Assembly: GCA_937952285.1 (NCBI GenBank)
Contig: CALFZE010000013.1
Span: forward strand, 1-50,941
Length of the DNA stretch: 50,941 bases
Direction of reading: 5' to 3'
From: UBA2428 sp002343545
GTDB taxonomy: Bacteria > Bdellovibrionota > UBA2428
Shown piece after piece: positions 1-7,833 of the stretch. The notes under the pieces were generated by a model. The model was not told the origin of the DNA, did not search any database, and saw only the letters and a program-made list of their open reading frames with translations. The position numbers and the translations under genes were made by a program. Numbering within the stretch: position 1 is the stretch's first letter; each line of letters starts with the position of its first letter.

Positions 1-81
1 GCTGCCTGTTCTTCTTAAACTTTTTGGGGGAACCCACCACCAGGCGGGGAGAATCAATCGAATCAAACCATCGGGGAATGG

Positions 82-154
<73 letters not shown>

Positions 155-188
155 ACTCGTTGGAGCCTTGGAACGTAGACAATGTTTC

Positions 189-719
189 CTAAAAGCTCAA
201 GAGCCAATCGAAACCGTCCGCCAAGAGCTTTTCGGGATCCGAAAGAAAGAGCCCCTGCGGAAAGGAACGGGCCCATTGGCGAAGGGCCAAAGCGCGAAGA
301 TCGGACTCGTCGACCCCGCCCCAGTCGCCCACGAAAACCTGGGGGCGCGCCCGGGCGGCGGCACTCAGAGGAACGCGCAAGAGAGCATCGCTCCGGGCGT
401 CACGCGGATCCAAGAACCACACGACCCCTTCGCATTGTTCCAAAAGATCGGAGGAGGGGGAAACCGCTTCGACCGGGGTTCCCAGGAGGCAAAAACGAGC
501 CTCGAGCCCGGAACGGAGCCCCAGACGAAAAGACTGCCAGCCCCGAACGCTTCCTTCGGCGCTTCGGCATTGAACGAGGTCCACGGGCTGGCCGGGTTTC
601 AGCTTCGTGGTGAGGTGAAAAGCGATCCGCTCGAAAGCCGCCTGCAGGTCGCTCTCGCGGGGAGCCACGCAGGCGATCCGATCGAGGGTCCACGCGAACT
701 CGGGGACGTAAAGACTCAC
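189..719 (-). CDS. Degenerate MglA-like GTPase-fold protein
   Basis: This 176-aa protein starts at a GTG that overlaps the recR stop (GTGA), so it is probably translationally coupled. Its layout follows the MglA small-GTPase family: a first strand and loop (about residues 13-24), a central strand-turn ending in LGTP, the segment EGVVWFLDP that resembles MglA's GVVFVAD, and a late strand QVFVGDW. MglA is a Ras-like polarity switch that controls motility in Myxococcus and prey entry in Bdellovibrio. The nucleotide-binding motifs are lost here: where MglA has GPGLxGKTTNLQ this protein has VAPRESDLQ, and NKRD is replaced by GDWGG. It is therefore likely a pseudo-GTPase. No mglB/roadblock partner is visible. 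The family assignment rests on reading the pattern, not on an alignment. Confidence 0.5.
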   Translation of the reverse strand: MSLYVPEFAWTLDRIACVAPRESDLQAAFERIAFHLTTKLKPGQPVDLVQCRSAEGSVRGWQSFRLGLRSGLEARFCLLGTPVEAVSPSSDLLEQCEGVVWFLDPRDARSDALLRVPLSAAARARPQVFVGDWGGVDESDLRALALRQWARSFPQGLFLSDPEKLLADGFDWLLSF

Positions 720-1327
720 TCGAACTCCGTTCGGTGAACGAGGGCGTTCTCGAGCGTCGAAGCGTCCAGGTACTCGACCGAAGCGCCGGCCGGGAGCCCC
801 ATCGCCGTGCGGGTCAGCTTGACCGTCGGGAACTGCGCCCGGAACTGATCGCGTAAGTAGAGCGCGGTCGCGTCGCCCTCCACCGTGGCGTCGAGCGCCA
901 AGATGACCTCCGTCACGGAGTGCAAGCGCACCCGTTCGAAAAGCGAAGCGAGTCGGATCTGATCCGGACCCACGCCCGAGAGCGGAGATAGCAGACCTTG
1001 TAGAATATGGTAACGCCACGGGTGGGCGCGAAACTTCTCGAGCGCGAGCACGTCGGGGCTATCGCGCACGACGCAAAGACGCGTTTCCGGCCGCTGCTTG
1101 TCTTCGCAAAGCGGGCAGTGGCCCGAATCCGCCCAAAAGCCGCAGCTCGGGCAGTGACTGACTTCGGTCGCGACGCCGTGGAGGGCGCGCCCCAGTTCTT
1201 CGAAGCGTCGGGGACCGCCGCGAAGCAGGCTCACCGCGTAGCGCATCGCCGTCCGCTCGCCCACGCCCGGCAACTTGCCGAGCTGTTGAACGAGGATGCG
1301 GAGGCTTTCGGGGAGAAACTGCTGCAC
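716..1327 (-). CDS. recR: Recombination mediator RecR
   Basis: RecR (203 aa) acts with RecF/RecO to load RecA at single-strand gaps. The N-terminal helix-hairpin-helix contains LGKLPGVGERTAMR. A four-cysteine zinc finger (C59, C62, C71, C74) follows, then a Toprim domain with EVILALDATVEGDATA. The length matches the family. The start is GTG with AGGG upstream, 17 bp after the ybaB stop. The end overlaps the GTG of the MglA-like gene. The order dnaX-ybaB-recR is a widely conserved bacterial operon. Confidence 0.97.
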   Translation of the reverse strand: MQQFLPESLRILVQQLGKLPGVGERTAMRYAVSLLRGGPRRFEELGRALHGVATEVSHCPSCGFWADSGHCPLCEDKQRPETRLCVVRDSPDVLALEKFRAHPWRYHILQGLLSPLSGVGPDQIRLASLFERVRLHSVTEVILALDATVEGDATALYLRDQFRAQFPTVKLTRTAMGLPAGASVEYLDASTLENALVHRTEFE

Positions 1328-1344
1328 GTCGATTCCCTAGCCGA

Positions 1345-1680
1345 TCAGAGCAATCCGGCGAGACCCGGGGGAACGATCTTGCTCATCTCGGCCGCCACGA
1401 GCTTCTGCGACTGGGTGATGGCTTCGTTCACGGCCACCTTCACGAGGTCCGCGAGCATACCGGGGTCCTGCGGATCCACGATCTCGGGCGAGATCTGGAG
1501 CGACAGGATCTCCTGCTTGCCGTTCACCGTGATCTTGATGCGGCCGCCGGCGCTTTCCGTCGCGAACTCCTTGAGCGCGAGCTTTTCTTGGAGACTCTTC
1601 ATCTCGGCTTGCATGCGTTGAGCTTGCGCGAAGAGGTTGCCCGCGCCACCGCCGCCACCGAATCCGTTGGGAAATTTCAT
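1345..1680 (-). CDS. ybaB: YbaB/EbfC nucleoid-associated protein
   Basis: This 111-aa protein is a typical YbaB/EbfC DNA-binding dimer. A long N-terminal helix (AQRMQAEMKSLQEKLA) is followed by a strand region with GGRIKITVNGKQEILSLQISPEIVD and a C-terminal helix ending in the usual small/hydrophobic tail. The N-terminus is glycine-rich (GGGGGAGN). The ATG overlaps the dnaX stop as ATGA, and recR follows. Family members coat DNA and are usually co-transcribed with dnaX and recR. The ybaB frame is -1 relative to dnaX, which matters for the slippery site upstream. Confidence 0.95.
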   Translation of the reverse strand: MKFPNGFGGGGGAGNLFAQAQRMQAEMKSLQEKLALKEFATESAGGRIKITVNGKQEILSLQISPEIVDPQDPGMLADLVKVAVNEAITQSQKLVAAEMSKIVPPGLAGLL

Positions 1681-3401
1681 GATCGATCCCCTTTCTGCGT
1701 GTTGCCCGAGGCGCGGCCTTTGGCGGCGTCGTCCTCGAGCACCTTGGTTTCTTGGATCGTGCCGTCCAGGATCTTCATCGCGGCGAGCACGGCCTCGTGT
1801 TCCTTGGCGAGGCGCTTTTTTTCTTGGAAATTATTCTGGGGCGAAGGCGCGGCCGAGCCGGCGCTCTCGAGCGAGACTTCGGCGCGTTTGACTCCGAAAG
1901 CGGCCTTCAAGACCTCGTGGCCGTCGGGCGAAGCCAAACGCTTGCCCGCGAAGTCGGCCTTCGCGCGGGCGAGGACCCGCTCGCCGTCGCTGTCGATGGA
2001 GAGCAGCGACTGCAGGACGGGCGTCCACGCGGGCCGAGTCCGACGGATGTAGGCTTCGAGCGTGGCCACGTGCCCGGCGCCTTGCGCGTGCGAAGCCGCC
2101 GAAGCGGGGGCGGCCGAGGCCGTCGAAGGGGGCGCCGAGGGAGCCGGCATCGGAGCCGAGCGCGGCACTTCCGCCGGGCGGCTTTCGGGTGCACGCGGCT
2201 CGCTCGCGCGAGTCTCGGCGACGGGCAACGAGCTCGTCGCGGAAGGCGCCGCCGCGGCGGCCGCGCGGGCCGCGTGAGCCGAGGGCGCCGGAGCCGGCGC
2301 TTCGGTCGCGACGGCTAAGGGACGCTGCAAGCAAAGCTTCACGACGAGCGACTCGACGTGAAGGTTCGGATGCACGGCCCCCTGCAGGCCCGCCTGCGCG
2401 CGCAAGCAGACGTCGAGCGCGCGGACGATCTCGTCCACGCTGAGTTTTTTGAGCAAGGTGCCGATGAGTTCGTCGCGTTCGGCATCGGGAACGCGCGAGC
2501 GGCCGGCGAAGGCGCGGAAGTGGAGGTCCGCGAAGAAATCCACGAGCCGGCCGAGCAGGATCTTCGGGTCGTTCCCGCGATCGACGGCCTCGGAAGCGAA
2601 GCCGAGCGCCTTGGCGGCGTCCCGCTCGCCGATCGCGGCGCAGAGACCGAAGAACGAGGTGCGGTCGAGCAGACCCAGCGAACGCTCGAGCTCCTTGGCC
2701 GAGATCGTCGTGCCGCAGAACGCGATGGCCTGGTCCAAAAGGGACTGGGCGTCGCGAAGGCAGCCTTCGCTCTCGAGCGAGATCGTGCGCAACGAGGCGT
2801 CGTCGATCGTGACGCCTTCTTTTTCGCAGATCGCGCGTAGGGAGCGCACCATGTCCTCGACGGGAACCTTGCGAAAGTCGAAGCGCTGGCAGCGCGAAAG
2901 GATCGTGGGCAGGACCTTGTGGAGCTCGGTCGTCGCGAAGACGAAGACGACGTGTGGGGGCGGCTCCTCGAGCGTCTTGAGCAACGCATTGAAGGCCGCC
3001 GTCGAAAGCATGTGCACTTCGTCGATGATGTAGACGCGGAAGCTGCCGCTCGAGGCCGCGTAGCCCACGTTCTCGCGGAGCTCGCGCATGTTGTCGACGC
3101 CCGTGTTCGAAGCGGCGTCGATCTCGATGACGTCGAGGCTCGAACCTTCCGTGATGCCGACGCACGAGGCGCAGCTTCCGCAAGGCTCGCCGTCGTCCTC
3201 GCGCTTCTCGCAGCGAAGGGCCTTAGCCAAGATACGGGCGGCCGAGGTTTTGCCGACCCCGCGCGGACCCGTGAACAAATAAGCGTGCGAAGTCCGCCCG
3301 AGCCGAACCGCGTTCTTGAGCGTCGAGGCCACGGCTTCTTGCCCGACGAGGTCGGCAAAGCGTTGGGGCCGGTAGCGACGGGCGATGACTTGATATGACA
3401 T
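1677..3401 (-). CDS. dnaX: DNA polymerase III subunits gamma/tau
   Basis: DnaX (574 aa) is the clamp-loader ATPase of the replicative polymerase. Visible parts: Walker A GPRGVGKT at 45-52, zinc-binding cysteines C64, C74, C77 and C80, Walker B with DEVH at 127-130, sensor 1 region around 155-160 and the clamp-loader lid. An Ala/Pro-rich linker of about residues 365-440 precedes a C-terminal tau-like domain. The gene lies directly behind the SRP RNA, and the bases before the ATG (CCCCACTTTTCCT) contain no Shine-Dalgarno motif. A slippery A-AAA-AAG sits at codons 527-529. The last codon overlaps ybaB. Confidence 0.96.
   Translation of the reverse strand: MSYQVIARRYRPQRFADLVGQEAVASTLKNAVRLGRTSHAYLFTGPRGVGKTSAARILAKALRCEKREDDGEPCGSCASCVGITEGSSLDVIEIDAASNTGVDNMRELRENVGYAASSGSFRVYIIDEVHMLSTAAFNALLKTLEEPPPHVVFVFATTELHKVLPTILSRCQRFDFRKVPVEDMVRSLRAICEKEGVTIDDASLRTISLESEGCLRDAQSLLDQAIAFCGTTISAKELERSLGLLDRTSFFGLCAAIGERDAAKALGFASEAVDRGNDPKILLGRLVDFFADLHFRAFAGRSRVPDAERDELIGTLLKKLSVDEIVRALDVCLRAQAGLQGAVHPNLHVESLVVKLCLQRPLAVATEAPAPAPSAHAARAAAAAAPSATSSLPVAETRASEPRAPESRPAEVPRSAPMPAPSAPPSTASAAPASAASHAQGAGHVATLEAYIRRTRPAWTPVLQSLLSIDSDGERVLARAKADFAGKRLASPDGHEVLKAAFGVKRAEVSLESAGSAAPSPQNNFQEKKRLAKEHEAVLAAMKILDGTIQETKVLEDDAAKGRASGNTQKGDRS
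1792..1821 (-). promoter_or_regulatory. Candidate -1 frameshift signal in dnaX
   Basis: On the minus strand the codons GAA AAA AAG (527-529) contain A-AAA-AAG in the frame used by the E. coli dnaX frameshift site. One nucleotide later, GCCTCG (1813-1808) can pair with CGAGGC (1797-1792) across a 10-nt loop. After a -1 shift the frame stays open through the ATGA junction and enters ybaB in frame, so the product would be a DnaX-YbaB fusion and not a short gamma. The spacing to the stem is shorter than in the E. coli signal. A7 could also allow transcriptional slippage. Confidence 0.4.
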
Positions 3402-3408
3402 AGGAAAA

Positions 3409-3511
3409 GTGGGGCCCGACTGGCTCTGCCAAAGGCTCCCTCCGGTACCGTTGCTCCCTTCCGGGCCTGGCGGGGTTAGCGGAAGCAGACCCGCAAAGGG
3501 TCAGGCCCCAC
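3409..3511 (-). ncRNA. ffs: Small signal recognition particle RNA (4.5S)
   Basis: The minus strand carries the conserved SRP core CAGGCCCGGAAGGGAGCAAC, close to the E. coli 4.5S core with its GGAA tetraloop and Ffh-binding internal loops. The ends GTGGGGCC and GGCCCCAC close the long hairpin, giving a bacterial short-form SRP RNA of about 103 nt without an Alu domain. Its 3' end lies 7 bp from the dnaX start codon, a location seen in many bacteria. The exact ends are set from the terminal helix. Confidence 0.93.
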
Positions 3512-3571
3512 AGAAGGGCTTAACTGAAAACGTCGGGATTGACCAACGACGAGCCCCATTTACGCTACGCG

Positions 3572-4627
3572 TTAACAATTCTTTTCCTTCGAGTTCACGA
3601 GGTAATACGCCCGATAGAGCGTCGGGAGCTTGCGGTCGGCCATCCCCGGCTCGCAAAGCGAAGCCCAATCCAACGACTCGTTCCCGACGTGGGGGTTCTG
3701 CTCGGTTCCGTCTCGCCAGGAGTTGCGCACGATGAGACGGCCGCGGTGCATGCCGACGGCGATCGCGGCGTGAAAGCCGGGACCTTGGGTGACTTGAACT
3801 TGGTAGCTGATGCCGACGGGAATCTTGGCGCAGAGGGCGTCGCGAACGCGGATCTTCATCTGCTCGCAGCTCGCCCGATCGCGCGCCGAGAAACGGCGGA
3901 TCTGGAACTTGGAGACGAGCCGGCTCTTCTCGCCGTTCTCGAGTCCGTAGCTCGTGAGCTGACCGACGTCGTTGAAGTTCCAACCTTGGCGGCTCAGCGT
4001 GGGACCCAGCTGCTTGGACATCTTTTTCCGGGCGGCGCGCAGGTTCTCGTGCGAGCGGTCAGTGAAAGAATCGCGACCGACCCCGAAGAAGCTCGCCGTG
4101 GGGTTGGCGAAATCCATGATCATCCGCATCGGCTCGCGCTCCTTCATCGACAGCGAAACGAGCGTGGCCGGCTGCGCGATGAAGTACTCGCTCAGGGTCT
4201 CCGCGCTGTGGCCGTCGAAGAGGGTCGCGCCGCCGCCGAAGTTCGAGCGGTCGCGCGCGAGCATGTTCGCGATGCGCTGGTTGAGCGCGGCGGTGTTCGC
4301 GGAATAGAGCAGGATGTGGGCCGCGTCCGGATCCACCCACAGCGACTCGTCGCGGTTGTATTCCTTGAGATTCTTCTGGAAGGGAAGCTCGGAATTCTTC
4401 TCGCGGTAGAGCGCGGCCGAAAAAACGTCGGATGCCGTCGAGGCGTAACAAGAGCCGTGCACCTGCACCCGCGTCGGCGGAAACTGGTAGCTCAGGTCCA
4501 CGAGCCCTTCCGTAAAGTGGTTCTGGCAGTTCTCGTAGGGACCCGCCTTGGCGGCACCGGCGCCCGTTAGCAAACCGATCATCGCGAAGCCGTAGACGAA
4601 GGGGCGGGAGGCGCGCATCTTTTCCAT
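3572..4627 (-). CDS. Secreted papain-like cysteine protease
   Basis: This 351-aa protein starts at an ATG preceded by GTAGAGG. An N-terminal signal peptide runs to about A28 (AAKAG). The catalytic pattern of the papain superfamily is visible: VHGSCYAST with Cys60, GPGFHAAIAVG with His286, and RNSW with Asn302. The H-to-N spacing and the following RDG also fit C1-type enzymes. It probably acts in the periplasm or outside the cell. No propeptide was identified. Between 4628 and 4804 nothing else is recognisable. The reading frame continues upstream through the tRNA gene without a stop, but that extension is not a real N-terminus. Confidence 0.7.
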   Translation of the reverse strand: MEKMRASRPFVYGFAMIGLLTGAGAAKAGPYENCQNHFTEGLVDLSYQFPPTRVQVHGSCYASTASDVFSAALYREKNSELPFQKNLKEYNRDESLWVDPDAAHILLYSANTAALNQRIANMLARDRSNFGGGATLFDGHSAETLSEYFIAQPATLVSLSMKEREPMRMIMDFANPTASFFGVGRDSFTDRSHENLRAARKKMSKQLGPTLSRQGWNFNDVGQLTSYGLENGEKSRLVSKFQIRRFSARDRASCEQMKIRVRDALCAKIPVGISYQVQVTQGPGFHAAIAVGMHRGRLIVRNSWRDGTEQNPHVGNESLDWASLCEPGMADRKLPTLYRAYYLVNSKEKNC

Positions 4628-4804
4628 CGGGCCTCTACGTGCAAAGTCCCCGCCAAGGCGAGGCCCCGTTCCGCCGGCCTTCGGCGCCACCAAGTGGCCA
4701 AATTTTCGACAGACGCGAGCGCGATGCGTCCCCGTCCGAGCCCGAAAAATCCCCCGAAAGCGCTCCTCAACCCCTTCGGGCCGCGATATGTTCGGTTTTC
4801 TTCC

Positions 4805-4905
<101 letters not shown>

Positions 4906-5017
4906 GGCTTTTCTCAAAATCGAAGTAAATAACGAAAATCAAAAACCAAAGGCTTTAAGGGCTTACGGTTTCGCTTCAAGGCCAGCATCACTCGGAATTA
5001 GTCGCTGTCAACGCAGT

Positions 5018-5050
5018 GATCTGAGTTTTGGCTGAGTGGTGTCTGAGCGG
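5018..5050 (+). repeat. Three tandem 11-bp CTGAG repeats, left end
   Basis: CTGAG recurs at 5021, 5032 and 5043 with an exact 11-bp period (units GATCTGAGTTT, TGGCTGAGTGG, TGTCTGAGCGG). Two related units occur at the right end. An 18-bp part, TCTGAGTTTTGGCTGAGT, matches the right end at 16 of 18 positions. The period of about one helical turn suits arm-type integrase or excisionase binding sites. The rest of 4895-5152 shows no gene. Confidence 0.6.
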
Positions 5051-5152
5051 GAACGCGGTTTCTTTGGGGTGTCTGCACACAGCGCGGGAGCTTTCGGTTC
5101 TCCCATATTGTCACCATTAGCAAAAAATCCAAATTGGGTGCCGTGCTAACGA

Positions 5153-5515
5153 TCACTTGAGAACAACATCCGTTAACTGGTACTGATCGCGTACTTTAAT
5201 AATTTGGCTAAATGTTATCGTCTTCTTTTCGCACCGTCTGTAGTTGGTATAACTGCAGAAAGAAAGTTGCTTGTCTTGAGGGTCTCTGAAGTCTACTGAA
5301 TAAACTGTAAAAGTGGAGTCAGGCTCTTCAGTGAATACGATGTTATTTTTATATCGAAGAACGTATCCTGTTAATTCTTTTCTGCCATATCCACTACGCT
5401 TCGACAGTGCTTGTTCCGGATAAAATGAAAACCCAAATATAAGTACAAAAGAAAGAACCTTTAGAGGAAGGAATCTGGTTTGCTTTAAAACATCATACAT
5501 AGCTCTATTCCTCAT
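5153..5515 (-). CDS. Small secreted protein, partner of caspase-like gene
   Basis: This 120-aa protein has an N-terminal signal peptide with a hydrophobic core (LKVLSFVLIFGFSF) and probable cleavage near EQALS. The mature part of about 80 aa is beta-rich in appearance, with YVLRYKNNIVF and TFTVYSVDF and two cysteines in SFCSYTNYRRC. The family is not recognised. Its ATG overlaps the stop of the caspase-like gene (ATGA), so the two are almost certainly co-translated. A role as inhibitor, chaperone or substrate of the upstream protein is possible but inferred from gene order only. Confidence 0.7.
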   Translation of the reverse strand: MRNRAMYDVLKQTRFLPLKVLSFVLIFGFSFYPEQALSKRSGYGRKELTGYVLRYKNNIVFTEEPDSTFTVYSVDFRDPQDKQLSFCSYTNYRRCEKKTITFSQIIKVRDQYQLTDVVLK

Positions 5516-7293
5516 TTAGCGCTCGTCGCGGTTGAATGCTCCGGCTCCGCTGCTCGTGCGGGTAGAGCCTGGCCAGAAAAAAGACCGCGCTGGCTCATAT
5601 GAAATATTTCCATCAAACGCTTCATCGCTGGATCATCTTGTCCAACGGTTGCAAAAAATCGTTGGACGCAAGCCTGATCCTGTTTCAACGAATTTAGCAG
5701 TGGTGAAGGTCTTTTGCAGAGGTCTTCCTCTAGGTTTGTAATCCAAGAGACGGCATTTACCGTTTCCGTAGTCGGAGGTTCTTGTTTTAAACACCCCAAA
5801 GCGCGCGTCGCTTTTTCAATAACCTCTGTGGCATTTGAGCTAAAAGAGATTTCATTTCCCTTTTCGCATTTATGCGAACCAAGCCTAGGGGGAAGAATCA
5901 TTGGAATAGAACCATCTAATCTGATAGGAGCAAGCAAGCCTTCTACTTCAGTAATGCGCAAAGCCAAAGTGTCGGTTGGCAAAGTGCGAGTCTGATTGCT
6001 TAGGGAAGTTAGGTCTTTTACTAATTTGGCTTTCGCAGCCGGCATCTTTTCTGAAGTTGCCAAACCACCCACAAGGTTCTCCGGCCGTCTAGCAAGATTA
6101 CTTTTAAGATAACCGCCTAGTGTAAGGTCATTTATCTTTTGAATTAGCCCCGCAATCACCTTTGCATAAACTTCTCGGATAACTGATTGAGCGTCTTTTT
6201 GCAGTCGTCGATAGTTATCAATTGTGGCTTTATCGAAACATCCTACAAATTTTGCTTGGTTCTCTAAGTACGATGTCACTTCATTTGTAGATTGCGTAAG
6301 GTCATTGAGCGCTAGCTGAAAGTCGCCAGAAAGTTGCGCGTTAGGGGGCTTAGCTGTGCTTTTCTTACTTTGATTTTCCATACACCAACGCGTGACGAAC
6401 TGCTGAATCTGAGATCTAGGGATAGTCGCATAAGGAATCCTGTCCCCGTGTTTCTTAGCTAAATCTAATAAAGCGCTGGCCGCCTTTCCGTGTGCCTCGC
6501 GATAACTGAGGCCTGAATCAAGGAATTGGTTTAGAAAATAGGGATAATCGACATCTTTGGAGCCGTCTCGCTTATCTGCTTGAGGATCCAATGAAACAGA
6601 CTTTGCTGTTGTGGAAGAAAAAGTAGACATGTACGAATTGAACGCTGGTTCGTTGGCAAGCTCTAATCCAATCATTCCGCTGTAGCAGTTAAGTGCGGTG
6701 ACGGTGGTCTGCAAAGATGGATTTTTCTTTTTTGCATCGGATAAGAGACTTCTAAATAGTCCGAGCCCCACAGGCTCTCCCACTGGGCTTGATACGGCAA
6801 ATGCCATACTTTCAGCCCCTCTATTCCCCCAACCATCTATTCCAATAAGGTGACGGGGTTGTTTTGTTAGAGGAAACTGCGATCTCTCATTTCTTGGAAA
6901 AGTTTGAAGTTCGCTCGGAAAGAGCTTGTCACCATGTCCAAAAAAGCCCACAGACAAATCGTTAACGCCGCCTCTTCCGAGCTCACCTTCAAATGCTTGA
7001 CGAAGCCCACTCGCGGTTGGCGGATAGTTACCGTCGGCGCCGTCCGATAGAATAACCACTTTATAGCCTGCTCGCTCATAAAGCGCTTTAGCCTGCCTGG
7101 TGCGCTGATCATAAACGACATCTCCAGAAGGACTTTCAGTTGAAGGACCACCAAAATTAAATATGAATTTTACTTTTTTTTGCTCAGCTGTTTCCGCAAA
7201 GGTAACTTCCACGCTCAGCAGGCCGCATACCATGGCGGTCAGGCCAATCCTGAAAAATGTCTCTGCAAGTTTTTTCCGACGTGCCCCCGCCAT
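5512..7293 (-). CDS. Secreted caspase-like (clan CD) peptidase candidate
   Basis: This 593-aa protein carries a signal peptide (basic ARRKK, then a hydrophobic core to about A33). The N-terminal part reads like a clan CD cysteine-peptidase fold: strand KVKFIFNFGG, strand YKVVILSDGADG, strand LSVGFFGHGD with His120 in the HG motif, and strand TTVTALNCYSG with Cys203. This His-Gly then hydrophobic-x-Cys order is that of caspases, legumains and gingipains. The C-terminal 300 residues are helical and unrecognised. It is the first gene of a two-gene operon. The ATG has no Shine-Dalgarno sequence, but a perfect TATAAT lies 7 nt upstream. Substrate and trigger are unknown. Confidence 0.55.
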   Translation of the reverse strand: MAGARRKKLAETFFRIGLTAMVCGLLSVEVTFAETAEQKKVKFIFNFGGPSTESPSGDVVYDQRTRQAKALYERAGYKVVILSDGADGNYPPTASGLRQAFEGELGRGGVNDLSVGFFGHGDKLFPSELQTFPRNERSQFPLTKQPRHLIGIDGWGNRGAESMAFAVSSPVGEPVGLGLFRSLLSDAKKKNPSLQTTVTALNCYSGMIGLELANEPAFNSYMSTFSSTTAKSVSLDPQADKRDGSKDVDYPYFLNQFLDSGLSYREAHGKAASALLDLAKKHGDRIPYATIPRSQIQQFVTRWCMENQSKKSTAKPPNAQLSGDFQLALNDLTQSTNEVTSYLENQAKFVGCFDKATIDNYRRLQKDAQSVIREVYAKVIAGLIQKINDLTLGGYLKSNLARRPENLVGGLATSEKMPAAKAKLVKDLTSLSNQTRTLPTDTLALRITEVEGLLAPIRLDGSIPMILPPRLGSHKCEKGNEISFSSNATEVIEKATRALGCLKQEPPTTETVNAVSWITNLEEDLCKRPSPLLNSLKQDQACVQRFFATVGQDDPAMKRLMEIFHMSQRGLFSGQALPARAAEPEHSTATSAK

Positions 7294-7300
7294 TGTTAAT

Positions 7301-7306
7301 ATTATA
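7301..7306 (-). promoter_or_regulatory. -10 element, probable leaderless start
   Basis: TATAAT on the minus strand is followed by ATTAACA and then the ATG at 7293. Transcription would start at or beside the start codon, giving an mRNA without a 5' leader. No convincing -35 hexamer is visible. The bases 7307-7606 contain no gene that I can support. Confidence 0.5.
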
Positions 7307-7606
7307 TCTTAATTGTTGATCTCATCCGAGCTTTTTAAAGTCACAAATACGGTGGAGGACGGGTATCATGCGCGACACAGCTAATCCTTAACCCGATTTA
7401 ACATTTAAGGCCCCATAAGCGCTTTAGATGCCACTTGAGCTCGTGAAAAAATCTCACTTTAAAACTCGGTGGCTAAGAGCTTGGTCGATCTCGTTATTGT
7501 TCTAGATTGTTAGGACTGCGTCGTTGATAGCCGAACGAGCATCATCACGTATTCGGCGTAGTGAACGCGTATGTCGATTGAGTGCGCTCGTATTTGAATT
7601 CCTTCT

Positions 7607-7656
7607 CTGACCTCCCTTCAAAGGCCTTCGGCTCGCAGGGCGAAAGGGAGGTTCAG
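7607..7656 (+). promoter_or_regulatory. Leader hairpin hiding a ribosome binding site
   Basis: CTGACCTCCCTT (7607-7618) is complementary to AAGGGAGGTTCAG (7644-7656) with one bulged T. The right arm contains the GGGAGG Shine-Dalgarno sequence of the 54-aa gene that starts at 7658. In the folded RNA the ribosome binding site would be masked. This resembles translational control by an antisense RNA, leader peptide, protein or temperature; which of these applies cannot be told. Confidence 0.5.
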
Positions 7657-7657
7657 A

Positions 7658-7822
7658 ATGAACACAAACACGAACTCACTCATCTCAATTGACCTAAATT
7701 TTAAGTTTCGCCTCGGTATGCCAGTCCTTGAGCTCGCAAAGCTCATCCGGTGGCTTATTCCGATCGCGATTCCTATGATTCATGCGCTTTACCGGCATCT
7801 GTCCGGTGCGCTTGTCTCATAG
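7658..7822 (+). CDS. 54-aa hydrophobic small protein
   Basis: The ATG is preceded by GGGAGG at 8-nt spacing, and the frame is open for 54 codons to TAG. The N-terminus is polar (MNTNTNSLISIDL). The C-terminal half is hydrophobic with a few basic residues (LIRWLIPIAIPMIHALYRH), so it could insert in or lie on a membrane. The Shine-Dalgarno sequence is in the right arm of a leader hairpin. Structured leaders and small hydrophobic products are features of type I toxins, but no family is recognised. A leader-peptide or structural role remains possible. Confidence 0.55.
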   Translation: MNTNTNSLISIDLNFKFRLGMPVLELAKLIRWLIPIAIPMIHALYRHLSGALVS

Positions 7823-7833
7823 GTTTTATTTTT

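Noticed and set aside
5018..5077. CTGAG repeats as a CRISPR array
   Set aside because: Units are 11 bp with no spacers, and no cas genes are present anywhere in the window.
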